A stretch of 64,000 nucleotides of DNA, taken from NCBI RefSeq assembly GCF_963676815.1, contig NZ_OY781365.1:3134501-3198500 (forward strand), read 5' to 3'. The notes under the pieces are model-generated. The model searched no databases. It had not been told where the DNA came from and saw nothing but the letters and a program-made list of their open reading frames with translations. The position numbers and the translations under genes were made by a program. This stretch comes from an uncultured Draconibacterium sp. (lineage in GTDB: Bacteria; Bacteroidota; Bacteroidia; Bacteroidales; Prolixibacteraceae). Positions 1 to 9,064 of the stretch are shown here, piece by piece. Numbering within the stretch: the stretch's first letter is position 1; every line of letters starts with the position of its first letter.

Positions 1-1
1 A

Positions 2-1843
2 CGAAACTTCGAATATTACTCGGAAGATCCTGTTGTATCGGGAAAAATTGCTGCCGCTATGGTTCGTGGTGTACAGAGCAACGGTGTTGGAACATCGGTA
101 AAACACTTTGTGGCCAACAACCAGGAAACCAACCGTACCGGAAACGATTCACGCGTTTCGCCACGTGCCATGCGCGAATTGTATCTGAAAAGTTTCGAGA
201 TTGCAGTTAAAGAATCGGAGCCATGGACTGTAATGAGTTCGTACAACTACGTAAACGGAATTTACACCTCGGAAAGAAAAGACTTGCTGACCGACATCTT
301 GCGTGATGAGTGGGGTTTTGAAGGTTTGGTAATGACCGACTGGTTTGGCGGAACTGATGCAGTGGCACAGATTGAAGCCGGTAACGACTTGCTGGAACCC
401 GGACGTCCACAACAATATGACGCGCTGGTTGCCGGAATGAAAAGTGGTCAGTTGGCAATGGAAGATGTTGATTTAAGTGTTAAGCGCATTATGGAGTTGG
501 TGCTTCGTTCGCCACGTTTTAAAGGCTACGAATATTCGAATAAGCCTGATTTAAAAGCGCATGCCGAAATTACCCGTCAGTCGGCCGCCGAAGGAATGAT
601 CCTTTTGGAGAATAAAAACAATACCTTGCCACTAGAGTCATCGATTAAAAAAGTGGCTGCTTTTGGTATCACTTCTTACGATATGATTGCCGGCGGAACA
701 GGATCGGGCGACGTACATAAAGCATACACGGTATCGTTGATTGAAGGATTAACAGAAGCAGGCTACAAACTGAGCAAAAGCATAACAAAAGAATACGAAT
801 CGTATTTGGCAGAGGAAGCTAAAAAGCAGGCTGAAGATCAAAGTCAGCTATCAGCATTCATGCCTAAAGTTCGCCCTGATGAGTTTGTTCCATCGGAAGA
901 TATGCTGGCCAAAGCAGTAAAAGCAAACGATGTGGCTATTATTACTATCGGACGTATTTCCGGCGAATTTATGGATCGTAAACTCGACCGTGATTTTAAT
1001 CTTTCAGCAAATGAAGTTAGTTTGATTGCTGCAGTAAGTAAAGCATTTCAGGATGCCGGTAAAAAAGCTGTTGTTATCCTGAATATTGGCGGTGTAATTG
1101 AAACAGCCAGCTGGAAAGATTTACCTGATGCAGTATTGTTGGCCGGTCAGGCCGGACAAGAAGGTGGAAATACAATTGCCGATGCATTGACCGGAAAAGT
1201 AAATCCATCGGGTAAATTAACGGCTACTTATCCTGTTAAATTCGAAGATCACTGGTCGTCGGAAAACTTCCCTTCAACTCCGGAAGAGCAAAAACTGGAT
1301 ATGGCTGGTTTTATGAGTGCTGAAAGAACAGTGAGCGACAAACGCAGAAATGTTGACTACACAGTTTACGCCGAAGATATTTACGTGGGTTACCGTTATT
1401 TCGAAAAATACGAAGTGCCTGTTTCGTACCCGTTTGGTTACGGACAATCGTATACAACTTTTGATTACAGTGGTGCAAAAATAAATGAAAGCGATGGTGA
1501 TTACACTGTTACTGTGAGCGTTAAAAACACCGGCGATTATGCCGGAAAAGAAGTGGTTCAGTTGTACGTTTCGGCTCCTGAAAGTAAGTATGCCGATAAG
1601 CCGCTGAAAGAGCTTAAAGCATTTGCTAAAACAGCAGAATTGCAACCTGGCGAGAGCGAAACAGTAACGCTTACCTTCAAAAAAGCAGATGTAGCTTCAT
1701 TTAATACTTTGGAGCAAGCCTGGATAACCGATGCCGGTAAATACAAAGCATTGGTTGGCGCATCGTCAGCCGATATTAAAGCTGAGTTGCCATTTGCATT
1801 GGATAAAACAGAATGGATAGAAAAAGTGCATAAAGCATTTTAG
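2..1843 (+). CDS. Glycoside hydrolase family 3 beta-glucosidase, 5'-truncated by window edge
   Basis: Secreted-type GH3 enzyme releasing terminal beta-linked glucosyl (or related) residues from oligosaccharides. The reading frame is open from the window edge: residues before the first internal ATG (59) read RNFEYYSEDP, a conserved GH3 motif, so the true start lies upstream. KHFVANNQE follows at about nt 100-125, and the nucleophile Asp sits in VMTDWFGG (codon 338-340). The alpha/beta sandwich domain continues to about nt 1250. The C-terminal part (about nt 1490-1800, with VVQLYVSAP and ELKAFAKTAELQPGES) is a fibronectin type III-like domain usual in GH3. A strong hairpin terminator follows. 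Substrate specificity cannot be read from sequence. Confidence 0.93.
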   Translation, partial: RNFEYYSEDPVVSGKIAAAMVRGVQSNGVGTSVKHFVANNQETNRTGNDSRVSPRAMRELYLKSFEIAVKESEPWTVMSSYNYVNGIYTSERKDLLTDILRDEWGFEGLVMTDWFGGTDAVAQIEAGNDLLEPGRPQQYDALVAGMKSGQLAMEDVDLSVKRIMELVLRSPRFKGYEYSNKPDLKAHAEITRQSAAEGMILLENKNNTLPLESSIKKVAAFGITSYDMIAGGTGSGDVHKAYTVSLIEGLTEAGYKLSKSITKEYESYLAEEAKKQAEDQSQLSAFMPKVRPDEFVPSEDMLAKAVKANDVAIITIGRISGEFMDRKLDRDFNLSANEVSLIAAVSKAFQDAGKKAVVILNIGGVIETASWKDLPDAVLLAGQAGQEGGNTIADALTGKVNPSGKLTATYPVKFEDHWSSENFPSTPEEQKLDMAGFMSAERTVSDKRRNVDYTVYAEDIYVGYRYFEKYEVPVSYPFGYGQSYTTFDYSGAKINESDGDYTVTVSVKNTGDYAGKEVVQLYVSAPESKYADKPLKELKAFAKTAELQPGESETVTLTFKKADVASFNTLEQAWITDAGKYKALVGASSADIKAELPFALDKTEWIEKVHKAF

Positions 1844-1867
1844 ATTTCAGATAGTTAGTGTTAGTGG

Positions 1868-1896
1868 GGGTGCCAGATTATTGGCACCCTTTTTTT
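1868..1896 (+). terminator. Rho-independent terminator of the GH3 gene
   Basis: Perfect 8-bp stem GGGTGCCA (1868-1875) / TGGCACCC (1882-1889), six-base loop, followed directly by seven T (1890-1896). It lies 25 bases past the GH3 stop codon. Confidence 0.93.
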
Positions 1897-1958
1897 GTGG
1901 ATTAGTTTTGCACCTTTCTTTAGTACGGTGTTATTGTTAAGCAATATGGAAAGGAAGA

Positions 1959-2402
1959 TTACAAACTATGAATGTCGCAATTGTACCATGTTTTATCTAC
2001 CGTAAATCCGCTTTTCTCGTATAATTTTATTGCCGGTTCGTTCCAGTGAAGTACTTGTAGCCTAAAGCGTTTACAATTTTCAGCTTTTGCAATTTCAATC
2101 ATTTTATCCATCAACTGAGTACCTAATCCTTTACCTCGCCAGGCTTCTTTTACATACAAATCTTCGAGGTAAAACGATTTACCAACCCAAGTGTAATAAG
2201 TAAAAAAGTAAAGCGCCATTCCCACAATCTCATCGTCATTGGTTTCGGCCACATAACAATCAAAACAGTCTTTCTGCTCGTACATTTGTTCCAGCGTATT
2301 ACTAACCTTGTCGAGTCCATTTTCAAATTCGGCCAGTTCCTGAATGAGCCCAAATATTGCCGGAAAATCTTTTTCAGTAGCTTTTCTTATATCAATGTTC
2401 AT
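1959..2402 (-). CDS. GNAT family N-acetyltransferase (diamine acetyltransferase-like)
   Basis: 147-residue single-domain acetyltransferase. The acetyl-CoA binding motif A is visible as YLEDLYVKEAWRGKGLG (about residues 78-94), followed by the C-terminal strand-helix NEPAIKLYEKSGF. The LEDLYV...RGKG pattern and the total length are close to spermidine/spermine and thialysine acetyltransferases, so a small amine is a plausible acceptor, but this is inference. It is the last gene of a minus-strand run of four (BASS, acyltransferase, AlkC, GNAT), starting 9 bases after the AlkC-like gene, so it is probably co-transcribed. Confidence 0.85.
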   Translation of the reverse strand: MNIDIRKATEKDFPAIFGLIQELAEFENGLDKVSNTLEQMYEQKDCFDCYVAETNDDEIVGMALYFFTYYTWVGKSFYLEDLYVKEAWRGKGLGTQLMDKMIEIAKAENCKRFRLQVLHWNEPAIKLYEKSGFTVDKTWYNCDIHSL

Positions 2403-2411
2403 CTGTAATTT

Positions 2412-3494
2412 TTAATTGAGTTGAAGTTTGGCAGAAGCTTTTGCATCGCCGTTTACAACAATTTCGAAAGTATGTTCGCCAGGGTAATGTTTGCGGGTGG
2501 TCATATTTTTAAAAGTGTGTTTTTTGTTTATCGCGTGCACACCTGGTTTCATTTCCACTTCTTTAATCTGAAAAACTTTAGGCGATGTTTTGCCACTGGC
2601 TTTTACATAGTGAACGATGTATTCAATACGAACCTTTTGTTTTTCTTTGATGTTAAGTACGAGATTGAAGCTAAACGAAATATCATCGCCAATTGTCGGC
2701 GAGGTGTTTGAAAGTTGAAAATCCTCCACTTTCATCAACTCGGGGTTGGCGAATCCAAACAACAGCATCGCCCTGTTGTTTCCTTGTTTTAAAAGCGTGC
2801 GACAGGCATGTTTTATAATCCAGTCGGTATTCTTTGATTTGCCCTGCCAGCGCTCGCAAATATCCAGCACCAGTTCCGGGTGGTCTTTTGAAATGTCGTT
2901 GAGGTTATTGGCCACACTTTTACGCACAAACTCTTCCGGATCGTCTTTCAATTTCTCCAGAATAGGCAGAATTAGCGACGGATCTTTTTTTAATGCCGGA
3001 ACTCCAGATGCCCATGGCAGGCGGGGGCGACATCCTTCGCTGGCAAAGCGCCTTACTTTAAAATCGTCGTTGTCGGCCCAGGCGAGCATGTATTTCATGG
3101 CCCCCTCCAGGTCTTTGTTTAAAAATGGTCTGATACCAAATTCAGAACTTCCGCATTTGGTTAGTTCGCCTAATGCCGGCAATGCAATATCCCAGTGGTC
3201 TTGTCCGTACATTTCAACGTAATCGGGTAAAACAATGGCCTCAAAGCCGGTAACTTTTGGTACAATGGCAACCAGTATGTCAACTGCTTTTTCAAAATCT
3301 TGTGGTAAAAACTTGTGAAGACATAAAGTAGTATGCCGCATTTTTTCCTTCAGCTCACGTTCCGGCCAGTCTTTATCGCATACTGCAGCAACAAACTCTT
3401 CCGGTTGAAAGGGGGCATACACATCTTTTAAAACGCTGGCAAAAAGTTGTACTTTCTCTAAGGGAAACAGGGTGTCTTTAAGTTTGTCGGCCAT
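2412..3494 (-). CDS. alkC: AlkC-like DNA alkylation repair glycosylase with C-terminal Ig-like domain
   Basis: 360 residues. Residues 1 to about 240 are alpha-helical HEAT-like repeats, with HTTLCLHKFLP near 50 and the signature RPRLPWASGVPAL near 155, typical of AlkC/AlkD enzymes. These excise cationic alkylated bases (3-methyladenine, 3-methylcytosine) without flipping the base. Residues about 250-360 are beta-rich (DDISFSFNLVLN, VRIEYIVHYVKASGKTSPKVFQIKEVE, HTFEIVVNG) and match the Ig-like domain described for one AlkC subfamily. It lies 11 bases after the acyltransferase in a minus-strand operon. A second, unrelated alkylation glycosylase (AlkA fold) is at 55956-56591. Substrate is inferred from family only. 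Confidence 0.82.
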   Translation of the reverse strand: MADKLKDTLFPLEKVQLFASVLKDVYAPFQPEEFVAAVCDKDWPERELKEKMRHTTLCLHKFLPQDFEKAVDILVAIVPKVTGFEAIVLPDYVEMYGQDHWDIALPALGELTKCGSSEFGIRPFLNKDLEGAMKYMLAWADNDDFKVRRFASEGCRPRLPWASGVPALKKDPSLILPILEKLKDDPEEFVRKSVANNLNDISKDHPELVLDICERWQGKSKNTDWIIKHACRTLLKQGNNRAMLLFGFANPELMKVEDFQLSNTSPTIGDDISFSFNLVLNIKEKQKVRIEYIVHYVKASGKTSPKVFQIKEVEMKPGVHAINKKHTFKNMTTRKHYPGEHTFEIVVNGDAKASAKLQLN

Positions 3495-3505
3495 GGCAGT
3501 AGTTT

Positions 3506-4843
3506 TTAGTTTAGTTTATCTAGTTCATCAAAAAGTTGTTCCTGTTGCCTTTTTAAGTATTGCCACTGTTGCTTTCTAAATGCTTTTAGGATGAAAAGCC
3601 GCCCTCTGCCAGTTGTTTTTAGTAAAGAAATGTACCAGCGAAAAGCCAGTTTCCCCATAAAGGGTAGCGATATAAAAAACAATAGTTTATGCCACCACAT
3701 CGGTAACCATGCCGATACAGCCAAAAGCTCGAGTAAATAAACAATGGGGAATACGGTGAATCCCAGCACTAATGAGAACGAACTCCAAAAGGCAAAATCT
3801 TTTACTTTTTTGCGCACAATTGAATCGATCACCAAAAACGGCAAAGCGTTGAATATAAATCCAAATACAAAAACCGGTAAAGAGACCAACAAAAGCAATT
3901 TGTTCAGTGCCAGTTTCAGGAAATTACTCTCCGGATTTTCAACTAACCAAGATCGTAAACCGTGGCTGCGCAGCTTTGCATCATAGCTTTTGGTAGCTTT
4001 GCAAATCTCTTCGGTTTTCTTGCTGTTTACTTTTTCAAGTTCATCAAGCTTTTTTACCAGAAGTTGATCGCTTTTGAAGCGATTCACAAAATTAGTTTTT
4101 TGCCCACTTTTTATAGTATGCGCTTTTCCGTAAATCGATCGGATGAGCTCAAAATTTTCGTAATTGTCTTTACTTTTAATGTTTAACGTTAGAGGCTCAA
4201 TTGCTTTTTCAAGTGCATCGCGCAGTGCAAGAGTAGCTGTATTTGGGTTTGTCTGATAAGCATCCAGAAAATCGTTCACCTTAATAGGTTCACCAAAATT
4301 CACCAAAACGGTGCGATTAAATTTCCAGTAACTGCTGTAGTAAATCCCGGTTGGAACAATGTGTATATCCAGGTTGCCATCGGCTTTTTCTTCGGCCTGA
4401 AAAACAATTCGCGGAACCGCTTTTTTGTGCGATAACATTTGGCGTTTTGCCGAGTGAGCTGCTTCAGGGAATAGTGCCAGCGCACAATTATTCTCCAATA
4501 CTTTTATCGAATCGGCAAAGGTTTTTTCATTTTTTGCCAGCTGATCTTTTCCATCGCGGATGCGGTAAACGGGCATTATTTTCAGAAAACGTAATGCCAA
4601 TGTTATTATTCCCGGTTTAAAAATATCGGCACGTGCCAGCCATACCGGCTGAAACTTTGTATGCAAAAGTATCGCCATCGGGTCGCTCAGAGCGTTCTGA
4701 TGGTTGGGCGCAAAAAGAATCGGTTTGTTTTTCGGGATATAAGCTTCACCCGTTAAAATAATTTTATCATGAATGATCCAGTCGACAAAACGGATGTACT
4801 GTTTTAACAGCCAGTATCCCAATGACCACTTTTCGTATTTCAT
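3506..4843 (-). CDS. PlsC-type phospholipid/glycerol acyltransferase with C-terminal membrane region
   Basis: 445 residues. The acyltransferase core occupies about residues 20-230: block I is NHQNALSDP (NHx4D form, near residue 48) and block III is LFPEAAHS near 126, where the usual Gly of FPEG is Ala. About residues 300-410 hold three or four hydrophobic segments, which standard 1-acylglycerol-3-phosphate acyltransferases lack, so the protein is anchored in the inner membrane. The Lys-rich stretch between (about 230-290) may be a cytosolic coiled coil. Likely role is acyl transfer to a lysophospholipid or related lipid; the acceptor is not determined. Operonic with BASS upstream (14-base gap). 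Confidence 0.85.
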   Translation of the reverse strand: MKYEKWSLGYWLLKQYIRFVDWIIHDKIILTGEAYIPKNKPILFAPNHQNALSDPMAILLHTKFQPVWLARADIFKPGIITLALRFLKIMPVYRIRDGKDQLAKNEKTFADSIKVLENNCALALFPEAAHSAKRQMLSHKKAVPRIVFQAEEKADGNLDIHIVPTGIYYSSYWKFNRTVLVNFGEPIKVNDFLDAYQTNPNTATLALRDALEKAIEPLTLNIKSKDNYENFELIRSIYGKAHTIKSGQKTNFVNRFKSDQLLVKKLDELEKVNSKKTEEICKATKSYDAKLRSHGLRSWLVENPESNFLKLALNKLLLLVSLPVFVFGFIFNALPFLVIDSIVRKKVKDFAFWSSFSLVLGFTVFPIVYLLELLAVSAWLPMWWHKLLFFISLPFMGKLAFRWYISLLKTTGRGRLFILKAFRKQQWQYLKRQQEQLFDELDKLN

Positions 4844-4857
4844 CTTTTAATACCTGA

Positions 4858-5805
4858 TTATTTGGTTAATTTAAAACGTGCCATAAACGAAGATACGGCA
4901 AAACCGCTTAAAATATGCCAAACGCCCCACCAGGCTGCAATAATTGTCATGCCGCCCAGCGCCAGTTCGGGAGGAAATATTTTTGGATTGAACATGAGAA
5001 CAAGCGCCAACCCCGAATTTTGGATGCCCGTTTCAATGGTAATTGTCCTTTTGTCAATTCGTGGCAAACGAAAAATACTGCTAATGCTAAATCCTGCCAG
5101 CAATGCAAGCGCATTGTGTACAAGAACGATGAGGAATACCAGGTGGATAAAATTTCTGAAATGCTCGAAATTCGCACTTAGCAAAGCTATAACGAAGCCA
5201 ATAAAAATTACAATCGACAGTTTTCTGATTGGTTTTTTTATGCGATGCGTTAACACCGGAAAATATTGAGCAACCAGCAAGCCCGCAACAACAGGAATGC
5301 CCAGTAATATAACTACGGTTTGAACCATTTGAAAAAAATCGATTTTGATTGGAACAAGGTAATCGCCGGCGCCCTGGCTGTTGTAAAAGTTGATAAAAAG
5401 ATCGCCCCAAAGAGCGAAGTTAATAGGTGTCATAAAAGTAGCAGCTAGTGTAGCAATTGCGGTTAAACTTACTGATAGTGCTAGGTTCCCTTTTGCCAGT
5501 GCACTCATAAAATTAGAGATATTTCCGCCCGGGCACGATGCAATTAGCAACATCCCAAGTGCTACTGTTGGCGTAGGATTTAACAACAGTACAAACAAGA
5601 ATGTAACTGCAGGAAGAACTAAAAACTGCGAGATAACGCCAATTATAACCGATTTGGGGCGCATTATTAGTTGCTTGAAATGCTCGATTTTAATATCGAG
5701 AGCAACCCCAAACATAATAAACGCAATGGTAATATTGAGTGCTAATAAACCGGTGGGAGAAAAATTAAGCCTGACATTATCAAGAACTTCCAGTGCTTCC
5801 TTCAT
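4858..5805 (-). CDS. Bile acid:sodium symporter (BASS) family transporter
   Basis: 315-residue polytopic inner-membrane protein with about nine or ten hydrophobic segments. Visible family landmarks are FIMFGVALDIKIEHFKQL in the second segment, the glycine-rich ASCPGGNISNFMSALAKGN crossover region, and ETGIQNSGLALVLMF with the conserved E-x-G-x-Q-N-S/A. Bacterial BASS proteins carry organic anions such as bile acids, pantoate or keto acids with sodium; the substrate here is unknown. First gene of the four-gene minus-strand operon. No riboswitch was recognised in the 150 bases upstream. Confidence 0.88.
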   Translation of the reverse strand: MKEALEVLDNVRLNFSPTGLLALNITIAFIMFGVALDIKIEHFKQLIMRPKSVIIGVISQFLVLPAVTFLFVLLLNPTPTVALGMLLIASCPGGNISNFMSALAKGNLALSVSLTAIATLAATFMTPINFALWGDLFINFYNSQGAGDYLVPIKIDFFQMVQTVVILLGIPVVAGLLVAQYFPVLTHRIKKPIRKLSIVIFIGFVIALLSANFEHFRNFIHLVFLIVLVHNALALLAGFSISSIFRLPRIDKRTITIETGIQNSGLALVLMFNPKIFPPELALGGMTIIAAWWGVWHILSGFAVSSFMARFKLTK

Positions 5806-5960
5806 GTGGTTAGAATTGTTTGTTTTTATTGGTTTGCCAACTGGCTGTTGGTGCCGACACTAAAAAAACAGATCGTTTGTGGAATGTTCTGTTTGTTAAT
5901 GCAGCAACCAAAAGTTTAAATTTTGACGGACAAAATAGTAAACAATGCTGATATATCATA

Positions 5961-5999
5961 AAAAAACCGGCATTGAACGCTAATGGTCAATGCCGGTTT
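5961..5999 (-). terminator. Terminator of the alkaline phosphatase gene
   Basis: Perfect 13-bp stem (5964-5976 / 5987-5999, core ACCGGCATTGA) with a 10-base loop. On the minus strand it runs into six T (5961-5966). It lies about 20 bases past the stop of the minus-strand phosphatase gene. Confidence 0.9.
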
Positions 6000-6018
6000 C
6001 AGCCATTATAATGTATTT

Positions 6019-7173
6019 CTATTTGCCAAGTAACAGTTTCTTCATTTTGTCATGAATATCGGTATTTTCCATAATCCCAATAAATTCTTCAGCTCCGGGG
6101 CCGTAAGCAAAAACCGGAACCATAACCGCCGAGTGGCCTGTTGTTGGAAAATCAGCTTTTACCATTCCGGTGTTCATATCGCCTCCGGTAAGTGCCATTC
6201 CTCCTGTTTCGTGGTCGGCAGTAACCAGTACCAGCGTTTCGCCGTCTTTTGCTGCAAACTCAAGTGCTTTGCCTATTGTTTGGTCAAAATCCAACATGTC
6301 TTCAACAATGTAAACGGTGCTGCTGGCGTGTCCGCCCCAGTCAATTTGCGAGCCTTCTACCATTAAGAAGAATCCTTTGTCGTTATTGTCGAGAATGTTA
6401 AGTGCGGTAGTAGTTGCAACCGGCAACATATCTCCACGTTCTTCCATTCTTCCGTTGTGAACTCCAGCGGTTAATCCCGCAAGTTTACCGCTTTTTATTT
6501 GTGCTATTTTGTTGATGTCGGTTTCATAAGTATAACCTTTATCTTCAAGCTCTTTTGCCAGGTTACGTCCGTCTTTGCGTTTTGTAAAATGGTCGTTTCC
6601 GCCACCAATAAACACATCAATGTCGGTTTTCAGGAAATCGGTAGCAATGGCTTCATACATGTTTCTGCTTGGTTGATGCGCGATAAACGATGCCGGAGTG
6701 GCATGTGTAATTGCCGATGTTGAAACCAGCCCGGTTGCTAATCCTTTATCTTCCGCCTCTTCAAGAATCGATTTAACTTTCACGGTATCCGGATTTACGC
6801 CAATTGCACCGTTGTATGTTTTTACGCCACACGATAAGGCTGTTCCCCCGGCTGCCGAGTCGGTAATGTAATTATCGGCTGATTGTGTTTTTGAAAAACC
6901 AATGTGGCGCAAGTTTTCAAGAAACAGGTGGCCCTGGTTGGCCGTAATTCCTGAGAAAACCTGGCTCACTCCCATACCGTCACCAATAAGGAAAATAATG
7001 TTTTTGGGTTTTTCAGCTTTAAACTTTTGTGGATACATTTTAACCTCGTAAGGTGGTTTACCTTGATAAACTTTATCTGTATCCTCTGATTCTGCATTCA
7101 GGTATGCATCTTGCGCAAATGTCCCGAAAGTGAGGGCACAAAAGGCAAATAATAAAAACAATTTCTGTAACAT
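6019..7173 (-). CDS. phoA: Periplasmic alkaline phosphatase
   Basis: 384 residues with a cleavable signal peptide (MLQKLFLLFAFCALTFGTFAQ). It hydrolyses phosphomonoesters using two Zn and one Mg. Visible motifs are FLIGDGMG (metal Asp), ITDSAAGGTAL with the nucleophile Ser, HATPASF, GSQIDWGGHAS, VTADHETGG and the late metal His in TTGHSAVMVP. Length is normal for the short bacterial form. The symbol is used in the family sense; orthology to E. coli PhoA was not tested. Single gene with its own terminator. The upstream minus-strand sequence contains TACTTTTA near 7190-7200, one base off the Bacteroidota -7 consensus, but no pho-type operator could be recognised. Confidence 0.93.
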   Translation of the reverse strand: MLQKLFLLFAFCALTFGTFAQDAYLNAESEDTDKVYQGKPPYEVKMYPQKFKAEKPKNIIFLIGDGMGVSQVFSGITANQGHLFLENLRHIGFSKTQSADNYITDSAAGGTALSCGVKTYNGAIGVNPDTVKVKSILEEAEDKGLATGLVSTSAITHATPASFIAHQPSRNMYEAIATDFLKTDIDVFIGGGNDHFTKRKDGRNLAKELEDKGYTYETDINKIAQIKSGKLAGLTAGVHNGRMEERGDMLPVATTTALNILDNNDKGFFLMVEGSQIDWGGHASSTVYIVEDMLDFDQTIGKALEFAAKDGETLVLVTADHETGGMALTGGDMNTGMVKADFPTTGHSAVMVPVFAYGPGAEEFIGIMENTDIHDKMKKLLLGK

Positions 7174-7258
7174 TTTATTTTTTTTAATTGTAGGTGTAAA
7201 AGTATAGCATTTTGGCTATCGAACTTTAAATTAACAATAAAAAACTGTGAATAGTTTT

Positions 7259-7927
7259 CTAATAACTGCTGAACTTTTCAATTTCTTCTTTATCAAAATC
7301 GGTATTTAAAGTAAAATGGGTTGCATCGTTAGTAGTGTGCATTTTTACAATATCGATAATTACAAAGTTGCTTAATATTTCTTCTGCTGCTCTGCGCGAC
7401 AGGCGTGCTTTCCGAATGAATTTCGAAAAGGTTATCGATTGGTTATTTCTCAAATAATCGATAAGAAAACGTTCATTGTCGGAGTAACTTACATAAACGC
7501 CTTTCTTACTTTTTTCTTTTTTCCAAACTTCGATTTGAATCTTGTGGGCCAATATGTTTTCGTCTTTCTGTCGTATGTAGGCCAGCCATTTCCCGTTTTC
7601 ATCTTTTGCAAAATGAGGCTTTTCATCACTAGGTTCAATTCCTATTTCCAAAACCGTTTTCCCCTCGAGAGTCCATTGGCGGGTGGTAAAATCAATTTGT
7701 GGTTTGCTGTATATTTTTGCAGCTGCTTCAACCATATAAAATTCTTCGTCGCTGCTAATTCCGGCAATTTTACCGTTATCTTTTACGCCAATCAGTAATC
7801 GGCCGCCATCGGTATTGGCAAATGCCACCAGCGATTTGGCAATTTTTTTCGAGTCGTTAATACAAAACTTAAAATCCTGCTGCTGATGTTCTCCTTCTGC
7901 AATAAGTTTATAAATATAACTGCTCAT
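7259..7927 (-). CDS. AlbA_2 (Schlafen-like) domain DNA-binding/ATP-binding regulator
   Basis: 222 residues. The N-terminal about 125 residues match the AlbA_2 domain: QQQDFKF, KSLVAFANTDGGRLLIGVKDNGKIAGI, and IGIEPSDEKPHFA. The C-terminal part (about 145-222) looks like a winged helix (NERFLIDYLRNNQSITFSKFIRKARLSR...) joined to a short tail. Such proteins are usually transcription regulators or nucleic-acid binding proteins; no target can be named. It follows the GNAT gene 7967-8413 with a 39-base gap on the same strand, so the two may be co-transcribed. Confidence 0.8.
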   Translation of the reverse strand: MSSYIYKLIAEGEHQQQDFKFCINDSKKIAKSLVAFANTDGGRLLIGVKDNGKIAGISSDEEFYMVEAAAKIYSKPQIDFTTRQWTLEGKTVLEIGIEPSDEKPHFAKDENGKWLAYIRQKDENILAHKIQIEVWKKEKSKKGVYVSYSDNERFLIDYLRNNQSITFSKFIRKARLSRRAAEEILSNFVIIDIVKMHTTNDATHFTLNTDFDKEEIEKFSSY

Positions 7928-7966
7928 TGTTTCTGTTTTTTCGAGCTTTTCAATAACTAAAAATTC

Positions 7967-8413
7967 CTACTTCATCCATTCAAACATTGTATAGTGGTCT
8001 TGGTTCATGCCAAGGTTTTCGTAGGTTTTTTGTGCCGGCAGGTTTGTTTTATCTGCATAAAGGCGAATTCCGTTAAGGTTGTTGTTTTGCTTTACCAGCT
8101 CTTTAATGTGTGCATACATTTTGCGGTAAACTCCGTTCCGCCTGAAAGCGGGCTTTACATAAACCGATTGTATCCATAAAATTGTTCCGTTTCGCCAGTC
8201 GCTCCACTCAAAAGTGGTTAACAACGAAGCAACCACCTGCCCGTTAGTTTCGGCCACATAATAGTTGCCTTTTGCACTGTCGTTTAAAACTGCCTGAACA
8301 CCTAATTCAACCGTTGGCCGGTGTAATTCGATACCTTCTGTTTCGTGCGCCATTGCCAACTGGAAATCAACCAACGATTTATGATCTTCTTGAGTTGCTT
8401 GTCGTATTTTCAT
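7967..8413 (-). CDS. GNAT family N-acetyltransferase
   Basis: 148 residues. Motif A is WIQSVYVKPAFRRNGVYRKM (about residues 79-98; QSVYV, R/Q-x-x-G-V/I-x), where the usual G-x-G is NGVYR. The C-terminal YADKTNLPAQKTYENLGM is the canonical alpha4-beta6 element. Acceptor substrate unknown. It is not closely similar to the GNAT at 1959-2402 by eye. Confidence 0.85.
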   Translation of the reverse strand: MKIRQATQEDHKSLVDFQLAMAHETEGIELHRPTVELGVQAVLNDSAKGNYYVAETNGQVVASLLTTFEWSDWRNGTILWIQSVYVKPAFRRNGVYRKMYAHIKELVKQNNNLNGIRLYADKTNLPAQKTYENLGMNQDHYTMFEWMK

Positions 8414-8545
8414 GTTATAAGTTTGAGATCAGCGAAATTAATAATTCCGCAGAAATCGTTAAATTCCGCCAAAAGTAATTTTATAAACCAAACATGAATT
8501 TTCGGCCATTGTTGAAAATTTGTGTATCGAAATAATTAAATACAG

Positions 8546-9064
8546 ATGAAGATTGTTGTTGCCTCGGAAAATCCCGTTAAAATAAAAGCTACCGATTCAG
8601 GATTTAGTACCTATTTTGAAGTTAATGAAGTGCGGGGCGTTTCGGTTTCGTCGGGTGTGTCGGATCAGCCAATGAGTGACGAGGAAACTTTAACGGGAGC
8701 ATTAAATCGTGTTGAAAATGCCCGTAAAGAATTTGATGATGCAGATTTTTGGGTGGGAATTGAAGGCGGAATTTCAATAAGTGGAAAACAAATTGAGGCT
8801 TTTGCCTGGGTTGTTGTCTTATCGGGAGAAAAAACGGGGAGGGCACGAACAACCTCTTTTCAGTTGCCGGCAAAGGTTGCGGAGTTAATTACTGATGGTT
8901 ATGAATTAGGTGTTGCCAACGATATTTTGTTTAAACAAGAAAACTCGAAACAAAAAACCGGAGCTGTTGGACTGCTTACAAATAATAAAATAAACCGCAC
9001 TGCTCTTTATAAACAGGCGGTTGAACTGGCGTTGGTGCCGTTTTTAAATCCGGATTTATATTAA
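8546..9064 (+). CDS. yjjX: Non-canonical purine NTP phosphatase (inosine/xanthosine triphosphatase, YjjX/DUF84 family)
   Basis: 172 residues, full length for the family. It removes ITP/XTP (deaminated purine nucleotides) from the cytoplasmic pool. Visible motifs are the N-terminal VVASENPVKIKA, SGVSDQPMSDEETLTGALNRVENA, FWVGIEGGI and the C-terminal GAVGLLTNNKINRTALYKQAVELAL. The last four bases overlap the convergent NifX-like gene. No clear promoter was found in the 130 bases upstream. Confidence 0.92.
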   Translation: MKIVVASENPVKIKATDSGFSTYFEVNEVRGVSVSSGVSDQPMSDEETLTGALNRVENARKEFDDADFWVGIEGGISISGKQIEAFAWVVVLSGEKTGRARTTSFQLPAKVAELITDGYELGVANDILFKQENSKQKTGAVGLLTNNKINRTALYKQAVELALVPFLNPDLY

